Shown here: piece by piece, positions 34,075 to 46,092 of the stretch | How the letters are laid out: every line of letters begins with the position of its first letter | How positions within the stretch are numbered: position 1 is the first letter of the stretch | Origin: Pogonophryne albipinna | Taxonomy: Eukaryota; Chordata; Actinopteri; Perciformes; Artedidraconidae | Assembly (NCBI GenBank): GCA_028583405.1 | Contig: CM053244.1 | Span: 5,390,799-5,454,798 of the forward strand | Length of the DNA stretch: 64,000 bases | Direction of reading: 5' to 3' | Program-made: the position numbers and the translations under genes | Notes under the pieces: model-generated | Told to the model about the DNA's origin: nothing | Seen by the model: only the letters and a program-made list of their open reading frames with translations | Database searches by the model: none

Positions 34075-34720
34075 AAGATAAGATAAAACTTTATTGATCC
34101 CAATTTGGGAAATGTTTGTTTTGCAGCAGCATAAAAAGACATGGCATTGTACAATACAAATTTAAAAGACAAGAAATAAACAAGAAAGTAGAAAATAACC
34201 ATGTTGAATTTACAAATTAACAATAACAAGATATAAAGCAAGGTATTATATTTACATAAGTATGTGACGGATGGAATATTAAATATTAGACTGAATATAT
34301 AAATGTAAAATGTACAGTGAACAGAAGAAAAGAGAAACTATGGAGCAGGTCTCCCTTGAAAAAGAGATCATTGATCTCAATGGGATTTTACCTGGATAAA
34401 TAAAGGTTTTGAATTGAATTGAATTGAATTGAGAGAGTTCTCTTCCAGCCAGAGGTGATTTATTGTACAGAGTTATTGCAGTGGGCAGAAATGTGTTCCT
34501 GTATCGGTCCTTGTCAGCAGTCTGTTGGAGAAGGAGCTCCGTTGACTGTCCAGCTGCAGGTGGAGAGGATGGGTGGGGTTATCCATGATGGACAACAGCA
34601 TGTTCAGTGTCCTCCTCTCCACCACAGCTTCAAAGGGGTCCAGCTTGATGCCGATGACAGACCCAGCTTTCCTGATCAGTTAATTGATCCTGCTGGTGTC
34701 ACCGGCTCTGATGCCCCCCC
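34075..34720 (-). mobile_element. 3' fragment of a Rex1/CR1-group LINE
   Basis: The tail begins AAGATAAAACTTTATTGATCCC, a familiar fish LINE 3' end. Further along, the minus strand reads VERRTLNMLLSIMDN, then HPLHLQLDSQRSSFSNRLL, the conserved C-terminal coding end of this group. Around 34390-34434 an inserted L2-like tail and a TTGAA microsatellite interrupt it. No RT core is present. Confidence 0.6.
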
Positions 34721-34769
34721 CCCAGCAAACTTTAATTACCGCTGTTGCGCCCAACTTCCAACAGGAGTC

Positions 34770-34811
34770 ATTTGGGGGGGCTCTTGGGAAAAAAGTTTGG
34801 GAACCCCTGCT
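34770..34811 (-). mobile_element. hAT terminus, single end
   Basis: Minus-strand reading from 34811 gives CAGGGGTTCCCAAACTTTTT, a hAT end akin to those at 301 and 7336. A partner end was not found. Confidence 0.5.
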
Positions 34812-35042
34812 ATAAACGAACTACAGCAGAGTACAGCAGGGTCGCACGACTTCAACGTCACGCCAACTTAAGATCGATATTCAAAAGCGTACAAGTTGAC
34901 TTCCGGTGAGCAAGGCGAGTGAGATGGCTGCTTAATTTTGAGCTCTTGATAGCGATTGGAAATCAACCCCCTTAACTCGCCTAGTAATATACAAATTGAT
35001 GCAATTTTATTGGAATGAGAGGGGGAAAGAGAAGCAGACACC

Positions 35043-35941
35043 ATGCGCTCAATGCTCCAGGAAATACGCGATTTCAGGGCTGAGCATAAAGTGGACTTAA
35101 ACAAACTCAAAGAAGAAATCAAAGGAGACATTAAATCTGAACTCGAAGATATGAAGCAGGAAATTTACCAAAAACTTTCTGCTAACTCCGCGCTAACACA
35201 GGCCCACGGAACTAGGCTGAAAGAAGCGGAGGAACGAATCGAGGAGGCGGAGACAGCAAACATGGCTATGTCAGATGCGTTGATTAAATCAATGAAAGAA
35301 CAGAGAGCTATGCAGAGAAATAATATGCGCATTTATGGAGTCCCCGAAGAGAAGGAAGGTAACTCCATGTCATTGTGGATCAACTTTTGAAAACTGAACT
35401 AGCTTTACCGGACACCAACCTACGGATACAACGCGCTCATCGAGCTGTGGCTCGCAAACCGGAACGGAATGCACCGCCAAGGTCCATAGTGGTGAACTTT
35501 CTGGAGTTTACCACCAAAGAAAGGGTACTGAAAAAGGCCTGGGAAAAGAAGATACTGATGGAAGGGCGACGTCTATCGTTCGATCACGACTATGCAACGG
35601 AGGTCGTCCTGAAGCGCAAGGAGTACGTGGGAATAAAGAGGGTCCTTAAAGAGAAAAATATACGTTTCCAGATACCTCTCGACAGGATGCGCATTCACTG
35701 GGACTCGGGAACACGCACATATGACAGTGCGCAAGATGCAGCGCAGGAGCTGAGGAGGAGAGGTTTCTCCGTGGAGATACCAAACCGCAACGCTTCGGAG
35801 CTGTACCCGGAGATGGAGCGTCTCCACCAGACCAAGACATGGCAGCGCGTCGGAGAGAGTAGTGCAGGTGGGGCCGAGACCACGAGCAGAGTAAGGAAGA
35901 GGCTACAAGAGTATGAGCGGATCCCTCCCGGGACTAAATGA
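35043..35941 (+). pseudogene. L1 ORF1 (RNA-binding chaperone), one frameshift
   Basis: The first frame (35043-35390) has a coiled coil (LKEEIKGDIKSELEDMKQEI) and the start of the RRM (NMRIYGVPEEKEGNSM). The second (from about 35375) continues with LRIQRAHRA, PRSIVVNFLEF, then the C-terminal domain (KRKEYVGIKRVLKEKNIRF and YDSAQDAAQEL). This is the trimeric nucleic-acid chaperone layout of L1 ORF1. The only visible break is the frame change near 35375-35390. Confidence 0.8.
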
Positions 35942-36244
35942 TTCATACTATATATTCACTGTATATATTTGTCACGACTTCATTTGGATTATATAAATGC
36001 TATCGGGTGCCGTTGGACTACTAGGAAGCGTGAGATTGCGTGTTTCACCTCTAGTGAGGGGCCCTCCAGGAGGAGGCTCTCCCCTCTTCCTGCCAACAGG
36101 GACTTAGGGTGGCGAGGAATCACCCTATCTTGGAAGTCTACTTTTTTTTACGTTCTACGTTCACTACATGTGGGCCAGATGTTCAGGTCTGAGTAGTTTT
36201 CAGTTGTCTGGAGTTTTGTGAATGCAAAGGATTGGGTAATTTAA

Positions 36245-39200
36245 ATGCCATACAATAATATAAAAGTGGTGTCACTTAATGTAAATGGGATGAATAATCC
36301 AGTTAAAAGGAGCAAGGTCCTGGCTAAATTGAAAAAAGAAAAGGCCCAAGTACTATTTTTGACGATATGTATTAGTGAAAGGAAAGCTTGAAAATGCAGT
36401 GGTGACATTGGTAAATGTATATGCCCCCCCCCAGAGAGCAACACATCTATTTTTAAAAATCAGTTTGACGTCATTGCATTAGAGACTGAGGGTATGTTGA
36501 TATGTGGAGGGGATTTTAATGTGGTCCTGAATCATACCATAGACACTACAAGCCACAAAAATAGCAAGAAGCACCTGACCAAGTTTGTTAATGCGTCAGT
36601 GGGACTAATTGATATTTGGAGGGAACTTCACCCCCTAGAACGGGATTATACACACTATTCAGTACCCCATTCTGTGTACTCCAGAATTGACTACTTTTTA
36701 ATAAATACGGGTGAAAGTCACAGGATCACAGAGAGTAAAATCGGCGTGGCAGATGTTTCGGATCATAATATGATTAGCTTGTCAATAAATCTGAATAGTA
36801 GACAAAAGAATACAGTGTGGAGGCTCAATGTGGGTGTTTTGAATAATAAGGCGACCGTGGAACAGTTAAGGGAAGAGATACAAATATATATAGAGGAGAA
36901 TGATAATGGGGATGTGGATCCTGGGATACTGTGGGATGCTTTGAAGGCTGTTCTCCGTGGAAAGCTGATCGCCCTAACAGCATCACAAAAAAAGGCCCGG
37001 CTAGCCACATACAAATACAAAAATTGAGAGGAATGGAGACAAAACATAAGAATACAGGGGATCAATCGGCATTAAAACAAATTAAGGAAACAAGGGGGGA
37101 GATAAATGAGATCCTCAGAGGAGAAATTGAAAAAAAGGCAAGGTTTTTAAAGCAGTCTTATTACGAATCAGGCTCAAAAGCAGCTAGACTCCTGGCTAGA
37201 CGCCTGTGCAAACAGCAAGCCGCTAATACAATTCATAGAACAAGGGACCCCCAAACTAATCAACTACTGTATGAGCCAGATGAGATAGAAAGAATATTTG
37301 AAGAGTACTATAAGACACTCTACTCTAATCCACCATTAGCTGATGAAAGCACAATAAGAAACGTTCTTAACTCGCTTGATCTGCCATCTATAGGTGAGAT
37401 ACAGAATGACACCATTACGTCGCAATTTACAGTTGAAGAGCTGGAAGCTGCAATCAGTAGGCTAAAGAGCAGCAAATCACCGGGCAGCGATGGGTTCCCA
37501 TCAGAGTTCTATAAAACTTTCACAAAGGAGCTAACACCTCTGCTTCTGTCTTGTTTTAATTGGACTCTTAAGCAGGGCTCCCCCATCTTGGAGGGAAGCA
37601 ATTATTTCCATTTTGCCTAAGGAAGGCAAAGACCACTGTAAAAATTATAGGCCAATTTCTCTTTTAAATGTGGACTACAAGCTGTTTACCTCAATCATCT
37701 GTAAAAGATTTGAGACTTTTATGCCAGATCTTATTCATGAAGATCAAACTGGATTCATTAGAGGGCGTCAAACACAAGACAATATCAGAAGGACTCTCCA
37801 TATTGTAGACAATGCGCATAAAAAGGGCACAAGTATGGTTCTGGTTAGTCTGGATGCAGAAAAAGCGTTTGACCGTGTCAGTTGGTCTTTTTTATATGAA
37901 GTACTAAGGAGGTTTGGTTTAAATGAAAATGCAATTCGGTGTATTAAGACTATTTATCATGAACCTACGGCTAGGATCAAAGTAAATGGGAGTTTGTCCA
38001 ATAGGATTCAGCTGGAGAGAGGCTCAAGACAGGGCTGCTGTCTCTCTCCTACTCTCTTTGCTTTATTTGTTGAACCATTGGCGCAAGCAATAAGGCAGAG
38101 TGAAGATCTGCAGGGTGTCAATATAGGGGGGGGAAGATCATATCATTGGGCTTTTTGCAGATGATGTTATAGTTTTTCTTGAGCAACCAGATGTATGTTT
38201 CCCAAACCTGATGAACCTACTTGACACATATGGTTACTATTCAGGGTATAAAGTGAACGTAACAAAAACTCAAATTCTCTCATTCAATTACTCACCATCC
38301 CAACAAATTAGACATGCATATAACCTAAAATGGAATTCCTAACCAAAACATTTTCCAACCTGTTTGAAGCCAATTATAACAAAATTGATGACAATATCCG
38401 AAAGGATGTAGAAAGGTGGTCCACCCTCCCTTTAGACTTCAGTGCCAGAATACAAACGGTTAAAATGAATATCCTACCTAGGCTGCTGTATTTTTTTCAG
38501 TCTCTTCCAATTGATGTTCCACAAAAAAAATGCATAACCTGGGACAGGATGATTTCTAGATTTGTTTGGAATAGTAAAAAACCAAGAATACGATTTACGA
38601 CACTTCAATTGCCTAAAAGTAAGGGGGGAATGGCTTTAACAAATCTTAGGGAATACTTCTATGCAGCCCAGCTCAGACCTTTGGCCTGCTGGTGAAGACC
38701 AGATTATGAGTCTGGATGGAAAGCCATGGAAAGGGAGGTACAGGGTCACCACATTCAGGCCTTGGTAGGAGATAGGAATTTTGAGAGGTGAAATTAATAC
38801 GATAGTTGCGTTTAAACTAGAGGTCTGGAATGTTGTAGTAGCAAAATACAAATTAAAGAGAGGGATACACACGCTGAGGTGGTTTGCATACGATTCCAAT
38901 TTTAAACCAGGGGTGTACGATCCAGCATTCAAAGAATGGGTGCAAAAGGGCATAACAGCAATGTGTACGGTTTCAGAAAAGGGTGAATTGATGGGTTTTC
39001 AGGAATTACAGGCAAAATATGGTATTACAGACCGGGATTATTTTAGATACATGCAATTAAGACACTATTTTGTAAAAGAGATAAGGCTAAATTACATTAC
39101 ATTGCATTTAGCTGACGCTTTTATCCAAAGCGACTTACAATAAGTACATTCGACCAGGAAGACACAACCTTGAAGAAAACAGAATCATATAAGTACATCA

Positions 39201-40989
39201 GGTTTCATAGAGACAAACATTTCAAGTGCTACTCAACTGGCTATAGATAAGCCAGTCCTTTATTAGTATATAAGTGCTCTGTTAGCAGTTTATTGTTAGT
39301 ATCGCTCGAAGTGGAGTTGAAAGAGATGAGTTTTCAGTCTGCGCCGGAAGGTGTGTAAGCTATCTGCTGTCCTGATGTCAATGGGGAGCTCATTCCACCA
39401 TTTTGGAGCCAGGATAGCAAACCCACGTGTTTCTGCTGATGGGAACTTGGGTCCCCCTCGCAGCGAGTCGTTTGGCTGATGCAGAGCGGAGTGCACGCGC
39501 TGGGGTGTACAATTTAACCATGTCCTGGATGTAGGAAGGGCCAGATCCATTCGCAGCATGGTACGCAAGTACCAGTGTCTTGAAGTGGATTCTAGCAGTT
39601 ACCGGAAGCCAGTGGAGGGAGCGGAGGAGCGGCGTGGTGTGGGAGAATTTAGGAAGATTGAAGACCAGACGAGCCGCTGCATTCTGGATGAGCTGCAGAG
39701 GTCAGATGGCACATGCAGGTAGACCAGCCAGGAGGGAGTTGCAGTAGTCTAGGCGTGAGATGACGAGAGCCTGGACCAGAACCTGCGTGGCTTTCTGGGT
39801 CAGCTGGGGACGTATCTTCCTGATGTTGTAAAGCGTGTATCTGCAGCAGCGGGTTGTAGCAGCTATGTTTGCAGTGAAGGACAGGTTGTTATCTAGGGTC
39901 ACACCCAGATTCCTTGCAGTCTGAGTCGGGGAAACAACAGAGGTGCCGATGTTGATTGTCAGGTCAAGAGTGGGACAATCTTTTCCCGGAAGGAAAAGCA
40001 GTTCAGTCAAGGTTGAGCTTGAGGTGATGAGCAGACATCCACTGAGAGATGTCAGCTAGACAAGCAGAGATGCGTGCGACGACCTGGGTCTCTGAGCGGG
40101 GAAAGGACAGAATTAATTGGGTGTCGTCAGCGTAGCAGTGGTATGAAAAACCATGCGGGCTAATGACTGATCCGAGCGAGATTGTGTACAGGGAGAAGAG
40201 GAGGGGACCAAGAACAGAGCCCTGAGGGACCCCTGTAGTTAATTGACAAGGGTCGGACTCGGACCCTCTCCAAGTTACCCTGTAGGTACGGTAAATGCAG
40301 ATGAATCTTTAGATACTGTAACTGGGGTGATTGTGGATGCGTATCAGCAGAAGGGGTCTCGGATCATCTCTGCTTTCTACCAGGCTTTGGGGGGAAACAG
40401 GGGGGAATCGACTATCTACATAAAAGCAAAATGGGAAGCAGAGTTACAAATACAAATTTCAGAGGAAGAATGGTTTAAAATGTTCGAGACCCAATTTACA
40501 TCCACAAACTCATTAGTATGGAGGGGATTCTGCTGGAAGAACCTGACTCGCTTTTTCATAACACCCAAAATAAAGAGCAGGCAACTTGGTGTACAGCAAC
40601 AGTGTTGGAGGTTGTGTGGGAACATGGAGGCTGACCACTCGCACATTTTCTGGAAATGTAAAAAGATAAGGTCATATTGGGAGAAGGTTAATGCAGTTGT
40701 TAAAATTATTTTGGGTTATGGAATCCCAAATACCTGCCCGGTGATGTATCTTGGGAACGTTGTGATGGGAGGCGATCTATATTTGATTAAGGTTTTACTT
40801 GCAGCGAGTAAGAAAGCTATAACCAGAAATTGGCTTAATGTGAACGCTCCAACTCAGGAGCAGTGGCTGGAAATTGTTCAAGATATTTCTGTCATGGAAA
40901 AGTTGACATATGTTTTGAGAATCCAAGAGAATGCATTCAATAGGAAATGGGAAAAGTGGAATATTTACATGGTTGACACCAATGAGTAA
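36245..40989 (+). pseudogene. L1 ORF2 (endonuclease and reverse transcriptase), multiply broken
   Basis: Starts at ATG 36245 with KVVSLNVNGMNNPVKR, the opening of the AP-type endonuclease. About 100 residues are missing near 36360. Later endonuclease motifs GGDFN (36506) and SRIDYFL (about 36680) remain, with VSDHN at about 36757. RT motifs: FRPISLLN-like NYRPISLLN (37646), [10 protein letters not shown] (37851), [10 protein letters not shown] and FADD (38154-38165). Frameshifts lie near 37017, 37590 and in the G run at 38127, with a deletion near 38335. After the L2 insertion the C-terminal part (40285-40989) includes LCGNMEADHSHIFWKC, the Cys/His motif of L1 ORF2. The TGA/TAA ends at 40987-40989. 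Confidence 0.82.
39087..40250 (-). mobile_element. L2-type (Maui-like) LINE, 5'-truncated, inside the L1
   Basis: The minus strand starts before 40250 and ends with the 3' tail ACATTGCATTTAGCTGACGC near 39090-39120. Coding remains: [33 protein letters not shown] (39702-40010), then RGGPKFPSAETRGFAILAPK and WWNELPIDIRTADSLHTFRR (39296-39568). These are the thumb and C-terminal end of L2-group ORF2. Frame breaks separate the parts. Confidence 0.8.
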
Positions 40990-41166
40990 GTGAATGTCTA
41001 ATTCAATCTTGTACGGTATGTGTGAATATTGAAGGTCTTCAGACAACTAGTATTTATTGTGCTTTATTTTACAACTGATTTGTGTGCATTATGTTTTGTT
41101 GTTCTGTTATTATTGTTGTGAAAACTCAATAAAAACATAAGTATAAAAAAAAAGCGTACAAGTTAA

Positions 41167-44100
41167 GGCGAGACACGGCAGGCAAAAACATCGTTTTTCA
41201 TGCACTGGTCAATTTTGAGCTATTTTGATTCAATAACATGTTTTCTTTCAGGCTTTTTAAAGGAAAACGTTGAAAATACACATTTAGGTGTTTATTTTAC
41301 TATAGTTTGTCTATTTGCGTCTGTAGATTTCTCCTATATTCACCAAAAGTTAGCATTCTAACGTAACATAAAGTACCGCGACAGCTGTTTGCACCATGTC
41401 ATCAGAGGTATCGCTGGAAAGCTCCGTTTCTCCTGCACAATCTCATCGGATCCAAATATGGTCATTTCCTTTGTATCAGCAACCAATCGTGAAAGCACAA
41501 AGGGGTCTTCTGACCAAATAACGAAATCTTATTGGCTGGTGTCAATTTCTGACAACGTGATTCGTTCAGATGCGTCACGTGGTGTGCTATGACACTTCCT
41601 TGTTTAGCTTTTCGCAGAAAATGTAAATCTCAAAATGGCAAAACAACCGCGGAATAAACGTACAAAGAGAAGACAACAACAATTGTTACTTGCACGAGGC
41701 AAGGTACAACACAAAACAAATGACCCCGAACCTGAAATACCTTCAATGAGTGTGTCAATGCGCAAGCTGTCATCCAAAGAACAGGAGGGTTTAGATAGCG
41801 CCTCACAGCAGTGGCTGATAATTCATGCAGCGCGGCTGAATGAACTGCTCAGTGGGTTGATTTGTCCAAATTGCGCAGGGACAGGGCTCAAAGTCAATAT
41901 TGATCCGCAAAACCATGGTTTCTGTAGCAGCTTAATTTTAGAGTGCAGTCTGTGTGATGGCGGGTACCGCAAAAGTGTGTACACATCTACGCGTCTTCAA
42001 TACGAAACCAGGAAGGATGTTGCTTTTGACGTGAATGTGCGAATGGTGCTCTTAGCGCACGAGTTAGGCTTGGGCTTTGCAGCACTGAGGAAAATCAGCA
42101 AAGTGTTGGGGATTCCTGGACTTCATCTCAAAACCTATCAGAGACATGACAAGAGAGTGACAGGTATAGAAACAGGATTGAGACCAAGAAAACTTGAACT
42201 ATTGAATACAGAGTATAACTTATCAGGACATTCAAGTTGAATTATTTTTTTCTCTAATTAGTGGCAGAAATAGAGAGAGGCCTGGAGTCACTTCACAGGA
42301 CAAGGGAGCAGGTCAGGCAGGCTTATGCAGATGTGGACCCAGATGTTGCAGAGTTGATGAGGGAGGATGCAAATGCAGTGATAAACATCAGCGTGTCATT
42401 TGATGGCACATGGCAAAAGCGAGGCTTCACATCCCATTATGGGATCGGTGTGTGTATTGACATCCTTACTGGATTGGTGATAGACTATGAAATCCTATCA
42501 TCATATTGCCATGCTTGTGCTCTAAAGGGAAAAGCCAAGCAAGCGCAAAATATTACAGAGGAGGAGTATGACAGTTGGCGACAGACACACATTGATTGTG
42601 CAAGAAACTTTGCAGGTTCAAGTAAGGCAATGGAGCAGGAGTCAGCCAAGAGGATGTGGGCCAGGTCTGTGAATCGCCACCAGGTGCGATACACTGAGAT
42701 GTTGTCAGATGGGGATAGCGCCGCATTTAGGGAGGTGGTTGCACTGAATCCATACCCTGGGCATGAAGTGGTGAAATTAGAGTGCATCAATCATGCCCAC
42801 AAGCGAATGGGTACAGCACTCAGAAAACTGAGTTCACAGGGAAAGTTAGGAGGGAAGGGTGTAGGGAAGCTGACTGCAAAGAAATGCAAAACATTGCAAA
42901 ATTATTACAGGGGGGCAATTCTGAACAACCAGGGTTCAATTGATCAGATGAAGGCCGAAATATGGGCAGGTCTCCTCCACGGCATGTCTACTGATGACAG
43001 CCCCTTACACACCAGGTGCAATCCCTCCTGGTGTTGGTATAGGAAAGCTGAGGATAATGGGGAAACACCTGGTAGCCACAAACTACATGCTGCAAACTTT
43101 TTAAAGCGAGATGTGGGGCAGAAGCTTATCCCTGTGTACCACCGCATGTCAAGTGACAGCCTGCTACAGAAAATGCAGCATGGAGGTACTCAAAATGCCA
43201 ACGAGTGCCTCAACTCAGTGATATGGGCGCGGTGTCCAAAAACAGTCTTTGTGGGGAAAAGCAGGGTTGAGGCAGCTGCAAGTATGGCCATCTCTACCTT
43301 TAATGAAGGTGCCTCTGCCATGCTGGCTGTTATGGAGAAGTTGTGGCTCCAGAGCACAGCTGTTACCGTCAGCGCAATGAGAGAAAATGATTTGCTTGGA
43401 ATTTCAAAAGCTGAGGCTGTTACATCTGCCAGTTTAAAATATAGGCGCAAGAGTCTAAGCACAGCAAAAAAAGTAAAAAGACATCAGCAGGAGATGCAGG
43501 AGGGGCCTACTTATGGAGCAGGCATGGACTAGACTGTGTTATGTAGGACGGATGGACATACAACTAGGGTGGCAGTTATTCTGGTGGCAGTGTGTGTGTT
43601 ACTGTGGTCTTGTTCATCAGGTCATATACTGTGTTACTCAGTTTTCAGGTTTATTGTGTTTTATATGTTCTATATTGTTGTTGGTAAGTATTAGATTAGA
43701 TATTGTGTCTGTAAATAGTGTCTTCCAATAAAAATTTTTTTGAATTTGACAATACATATCTTTAAAGGTCATTTTCTCAAAATGAGTTGTTTCTCCTACT
43801 CTGAGTTCGAAATTTCCACTTCAGTAGCACTTACATACACCAAACCTTCCAGTTATATTCCTATCAATATTATGAAGGCTTTTACAGAAGGGTTTGTTCA
43901 TATATCATTCATAGCCTGAATTATACAACATTTATACCTAAAAACATGGCGAAAATTGATATTTTAGGGCTGTTGACAGTATTTTCTGATTTATGGAGTG
44001 ATAAAAAGAGATATCCAATATCCCTTCTGTAAAAGCCTTAGTTTCTAATATGACTACAAAATGAAACAAGAATTTTGAACCTGGCTTTATCCAATGTTCA

Positions 44101-44295
44101 GAATTGGGTTCCTGAAATGTGTTAAAATATGCGCATATTTAATGAGATAATGGATCATTTGCATATTTAAACATGCTATTTCAGAAAACTTGTAATATAA
44201 AAATGAACTGCCTTATTGTAAGTAATTAACAGGATACATTTCTAGCTGATATCTTTAAGTTAAAAAATTACCCTATTCACCTGGGGTGTCTCGCC
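41167..44295 (+). mobile_element. Kolobok-like DNA transposon, apparently complete
   Basis: Inverted ends GGCGAGACAC (41167) and GTGTCTCGCC (to 44295), each flanked by TTAA (41163-41166 and 44296-44299). Length 3.1 kb. It contains one transposase gene with a 98-bp intron and an uninterrupted 599-codon product, and an AATAAA at 43728. TTAA duplication plus a Mutator-like DGTW-type transposase indicate Kolobok rather than piggyBac. Confidence 0.85.
41635..43532 (+). CDS. Kolobok/Mutator-like transposase, spliced
   Basis: DDE-type transposase that would cut and insert the element at TTAA. Exon 1 is 41635-42163 and exon 2 is 42262-43532; the intron has gtatag at its start and tttctctaattag at its end, and joining gives R-V-T-V-A-E-I in phase. 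Total 1,800 nt, 599 residues. Basic N-terminus (KRTKRRQQQ), four-cysteine zinc ribbon at C77, C80, C104 and C107, then FDGTWQKRGFTSHYG with the probable first catalytic Asp at 224, a HACALKGK segment, KLECINHAHKRMG and the C-terminal NANECLNSVIWARCPK with the likely catalytic Glu. No stop or frameshift was seen. The start is the first ATG of the frame (tcaaaATGG). It may be active, which the sequence alone cannot show. Confidence 0.85.
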
Positions 44296-44299
44296 TTAA

Positions 44300-44825
44300 A
44301 GCGTTTGTTTTAACAGTTTGCAGGAGGCCGGTACTTGCTTTCAAGCAGAACAGAAACAAACTTAGCGGCAGTGTTTACGTGTTCGGCGTAATGACGTACA
44401 ACATCCTCAACAACTTCTGTAGTCCTATTCAGCCACTTGGTAACAACCATCGTTTTTCAGACACCTCAACTCACCAAAAATCACCAGTGGGGTCACTGCT
44501 GATGGATTTAATGTCGTAGAAAAAAACGTGATCCGTTTCTTAAATGTGTCTCAGACCTTATTTCAGATATTTTCCTAAATCCTATGGAGAAATCCCATTG
44601 AGTGGTAAAATGCTAACTCAATTCCGGGTTTTAGGACTCGTCACTGCACCACTCTATATCGTAACACATACAGATTATACCATTCAAGGGGGCATTATGT
44701 TATACAACAGCGGTGATACGTTGTTTTCATAGACATAATAAAAATAGCAGTGAGTGTTTTTTTATTTTCAGAATGTAATTTGGCTTTCTGAAAATGCTAT
44801 ATATATATTTTTTTTTTTTCAAACA
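44300..44825. other. Unassigned sequence
   Basis: No gene found. The frame at 44286-44519 is short and without known similarity. Confidence 0.4.
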
Positions 44826-45170
44826 ATGTTTGGTAACACTTTATATTAAGGTACACAAATTCACCATCCATTAGTTATTCATTAACATGCATATTAGCAG
44901 TATATTGGCTCTTTATTAGTCATTATAAAAAACACTTATTAATGCCATATTCTAGATGACCATATTCTACAAGTAATAAACCGTTAGTTGAGAGTTTTTC
45001 CTCAATAACCCTCTAATTAGTGCTGATTTATTGCAAGTAAGGAAGTTGTTGTACATGAGTTTTGGTCTTAATATGCTCTGCTCAATATGGGCCTAATAAG
45101 GCAGTAGTACCACAGGAATTGATATTCTCCCATAATAACACTTATTGTCATACCGGAAGTCGAAAATGCT
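44826..45170 (+). repeat. Fish MITE-like repeat (GGTAACACTTTATATTAAGG start)
   Basis: TTGGTAACACTTTATATTAAGG is a common opening of short fish DNA repeats. The expected inverted end was not seen, so this copy is partial. Confidence 0.5.
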
Positions 45171-45313
45171 ATTTTTGAGATAAAAGCCTACGTCTAACAT
45201 GTGAGTTTGGAAAACAAAAAATACGCTTATTTCAGATTTTCCTTGGCCAGACCCAGACATATAGTGTACTTACACGATTTTATTGCTGAATAAATTCTGG
45301 AACAGCGGGATGG

Positions 45314-46092
45314 TGTTAGAAATTAAAATCAATGTTTTGATAGCATAATGAACTATAAAACATACCGTCAGTTTAAAAGCTGTTTTATACTGAAAAACCA
45401 GACGTTCCTTTGCACAACCAGTTGTTAAGCTTTTATTCTGAAAATCCTTCATCTCCGGTTAGCATTTAGCATGAGGCTAATATACCATTTACTATAGAGG
45501 TGAATTTAGCAGCGATATGATATGATGTTGCACACCGAAACCTACTGATTTCAACACTACAACTTCAGACGTCGAGATATTATTATTGTTGTTGAATATT
45601 AAATGAAGGTACAGTTTATTTGAGTACGTTATTGTTTACAGATGTGGGTAGCATGTGACAACTTCCGGAACGACCGGAAACCAAACTGCCGTGGAGTATT
45701 TCCTGTATTTTTTGGAGTATTGATTACAGCGTTTAGAATGTGTTAAATGAAAAGTCATGAAAGAGAAAAGGCGTGTTTAGATATATATTGAATGTACAAT
45801 GTCTGTATCCTCTGATATGCAAAACAACGGACATTAAAACGTGGAGAGCCGGCCCGCAGGGAGGAGCCAGCAGAGGATATAAAAACAGCGGGACCTGAGG
45901 GGTTCGACCTCTTTCTTCACCTGCCAGGGCCAGGAACCACAGCTGTTTTTCCTGTCGAACAAATATTCTGTTTGTAACATAACCGCGCCTTTATTATTAA
46001 TTAAAGTACCAATTTGACCCCATCTCAGAGACTCCATTTAGTCTCCTTTTAAGCTTCTCTCCTGGACGCGAGAATAACCAACACAGATAACA
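45314..46092 (+). repeat. 5' LTR of the endogenous retrovirus
   Basis: Starts TGTTAGAAATT, ends GATAACA. TATAAAA at 45878-45884. It lacks 11 bases present in the 3' LTR around 54353. The 18 bases after it start ATTGGGACCAG; a tRNA match for the primer site was not identified. Confidence 0.92.

Larger units (their letters stand above)
34898..41149 (+). mobile_element. Full-length but broken L1-type LINE with nested L2
   Basis: Bounded by the target duplication AAAAGCGTACAAGTT (34883-34897 and 41150-41164). The 3' end carries an A-rich tail after CAATAAAAACATAAG. The order is short 5' UTR, ORF1, ORF2 (endonuclease, RT, C-terminal CCHC-like part). It is split at 39087-40250 by an L2-type LINE in the opposite orientation. 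Both ORFs have frameshifts and the endonuclease has an internal deletion, so the copy is dead. Confidence 0.88.

Noticed and set aside
34860..34897. Treating the copy of GCGTACAAGTT as part of the Kolobok terminus
   Set aside because: It is explained fully as the L1 target-site duplication; the Kolobok end starts at 41167.
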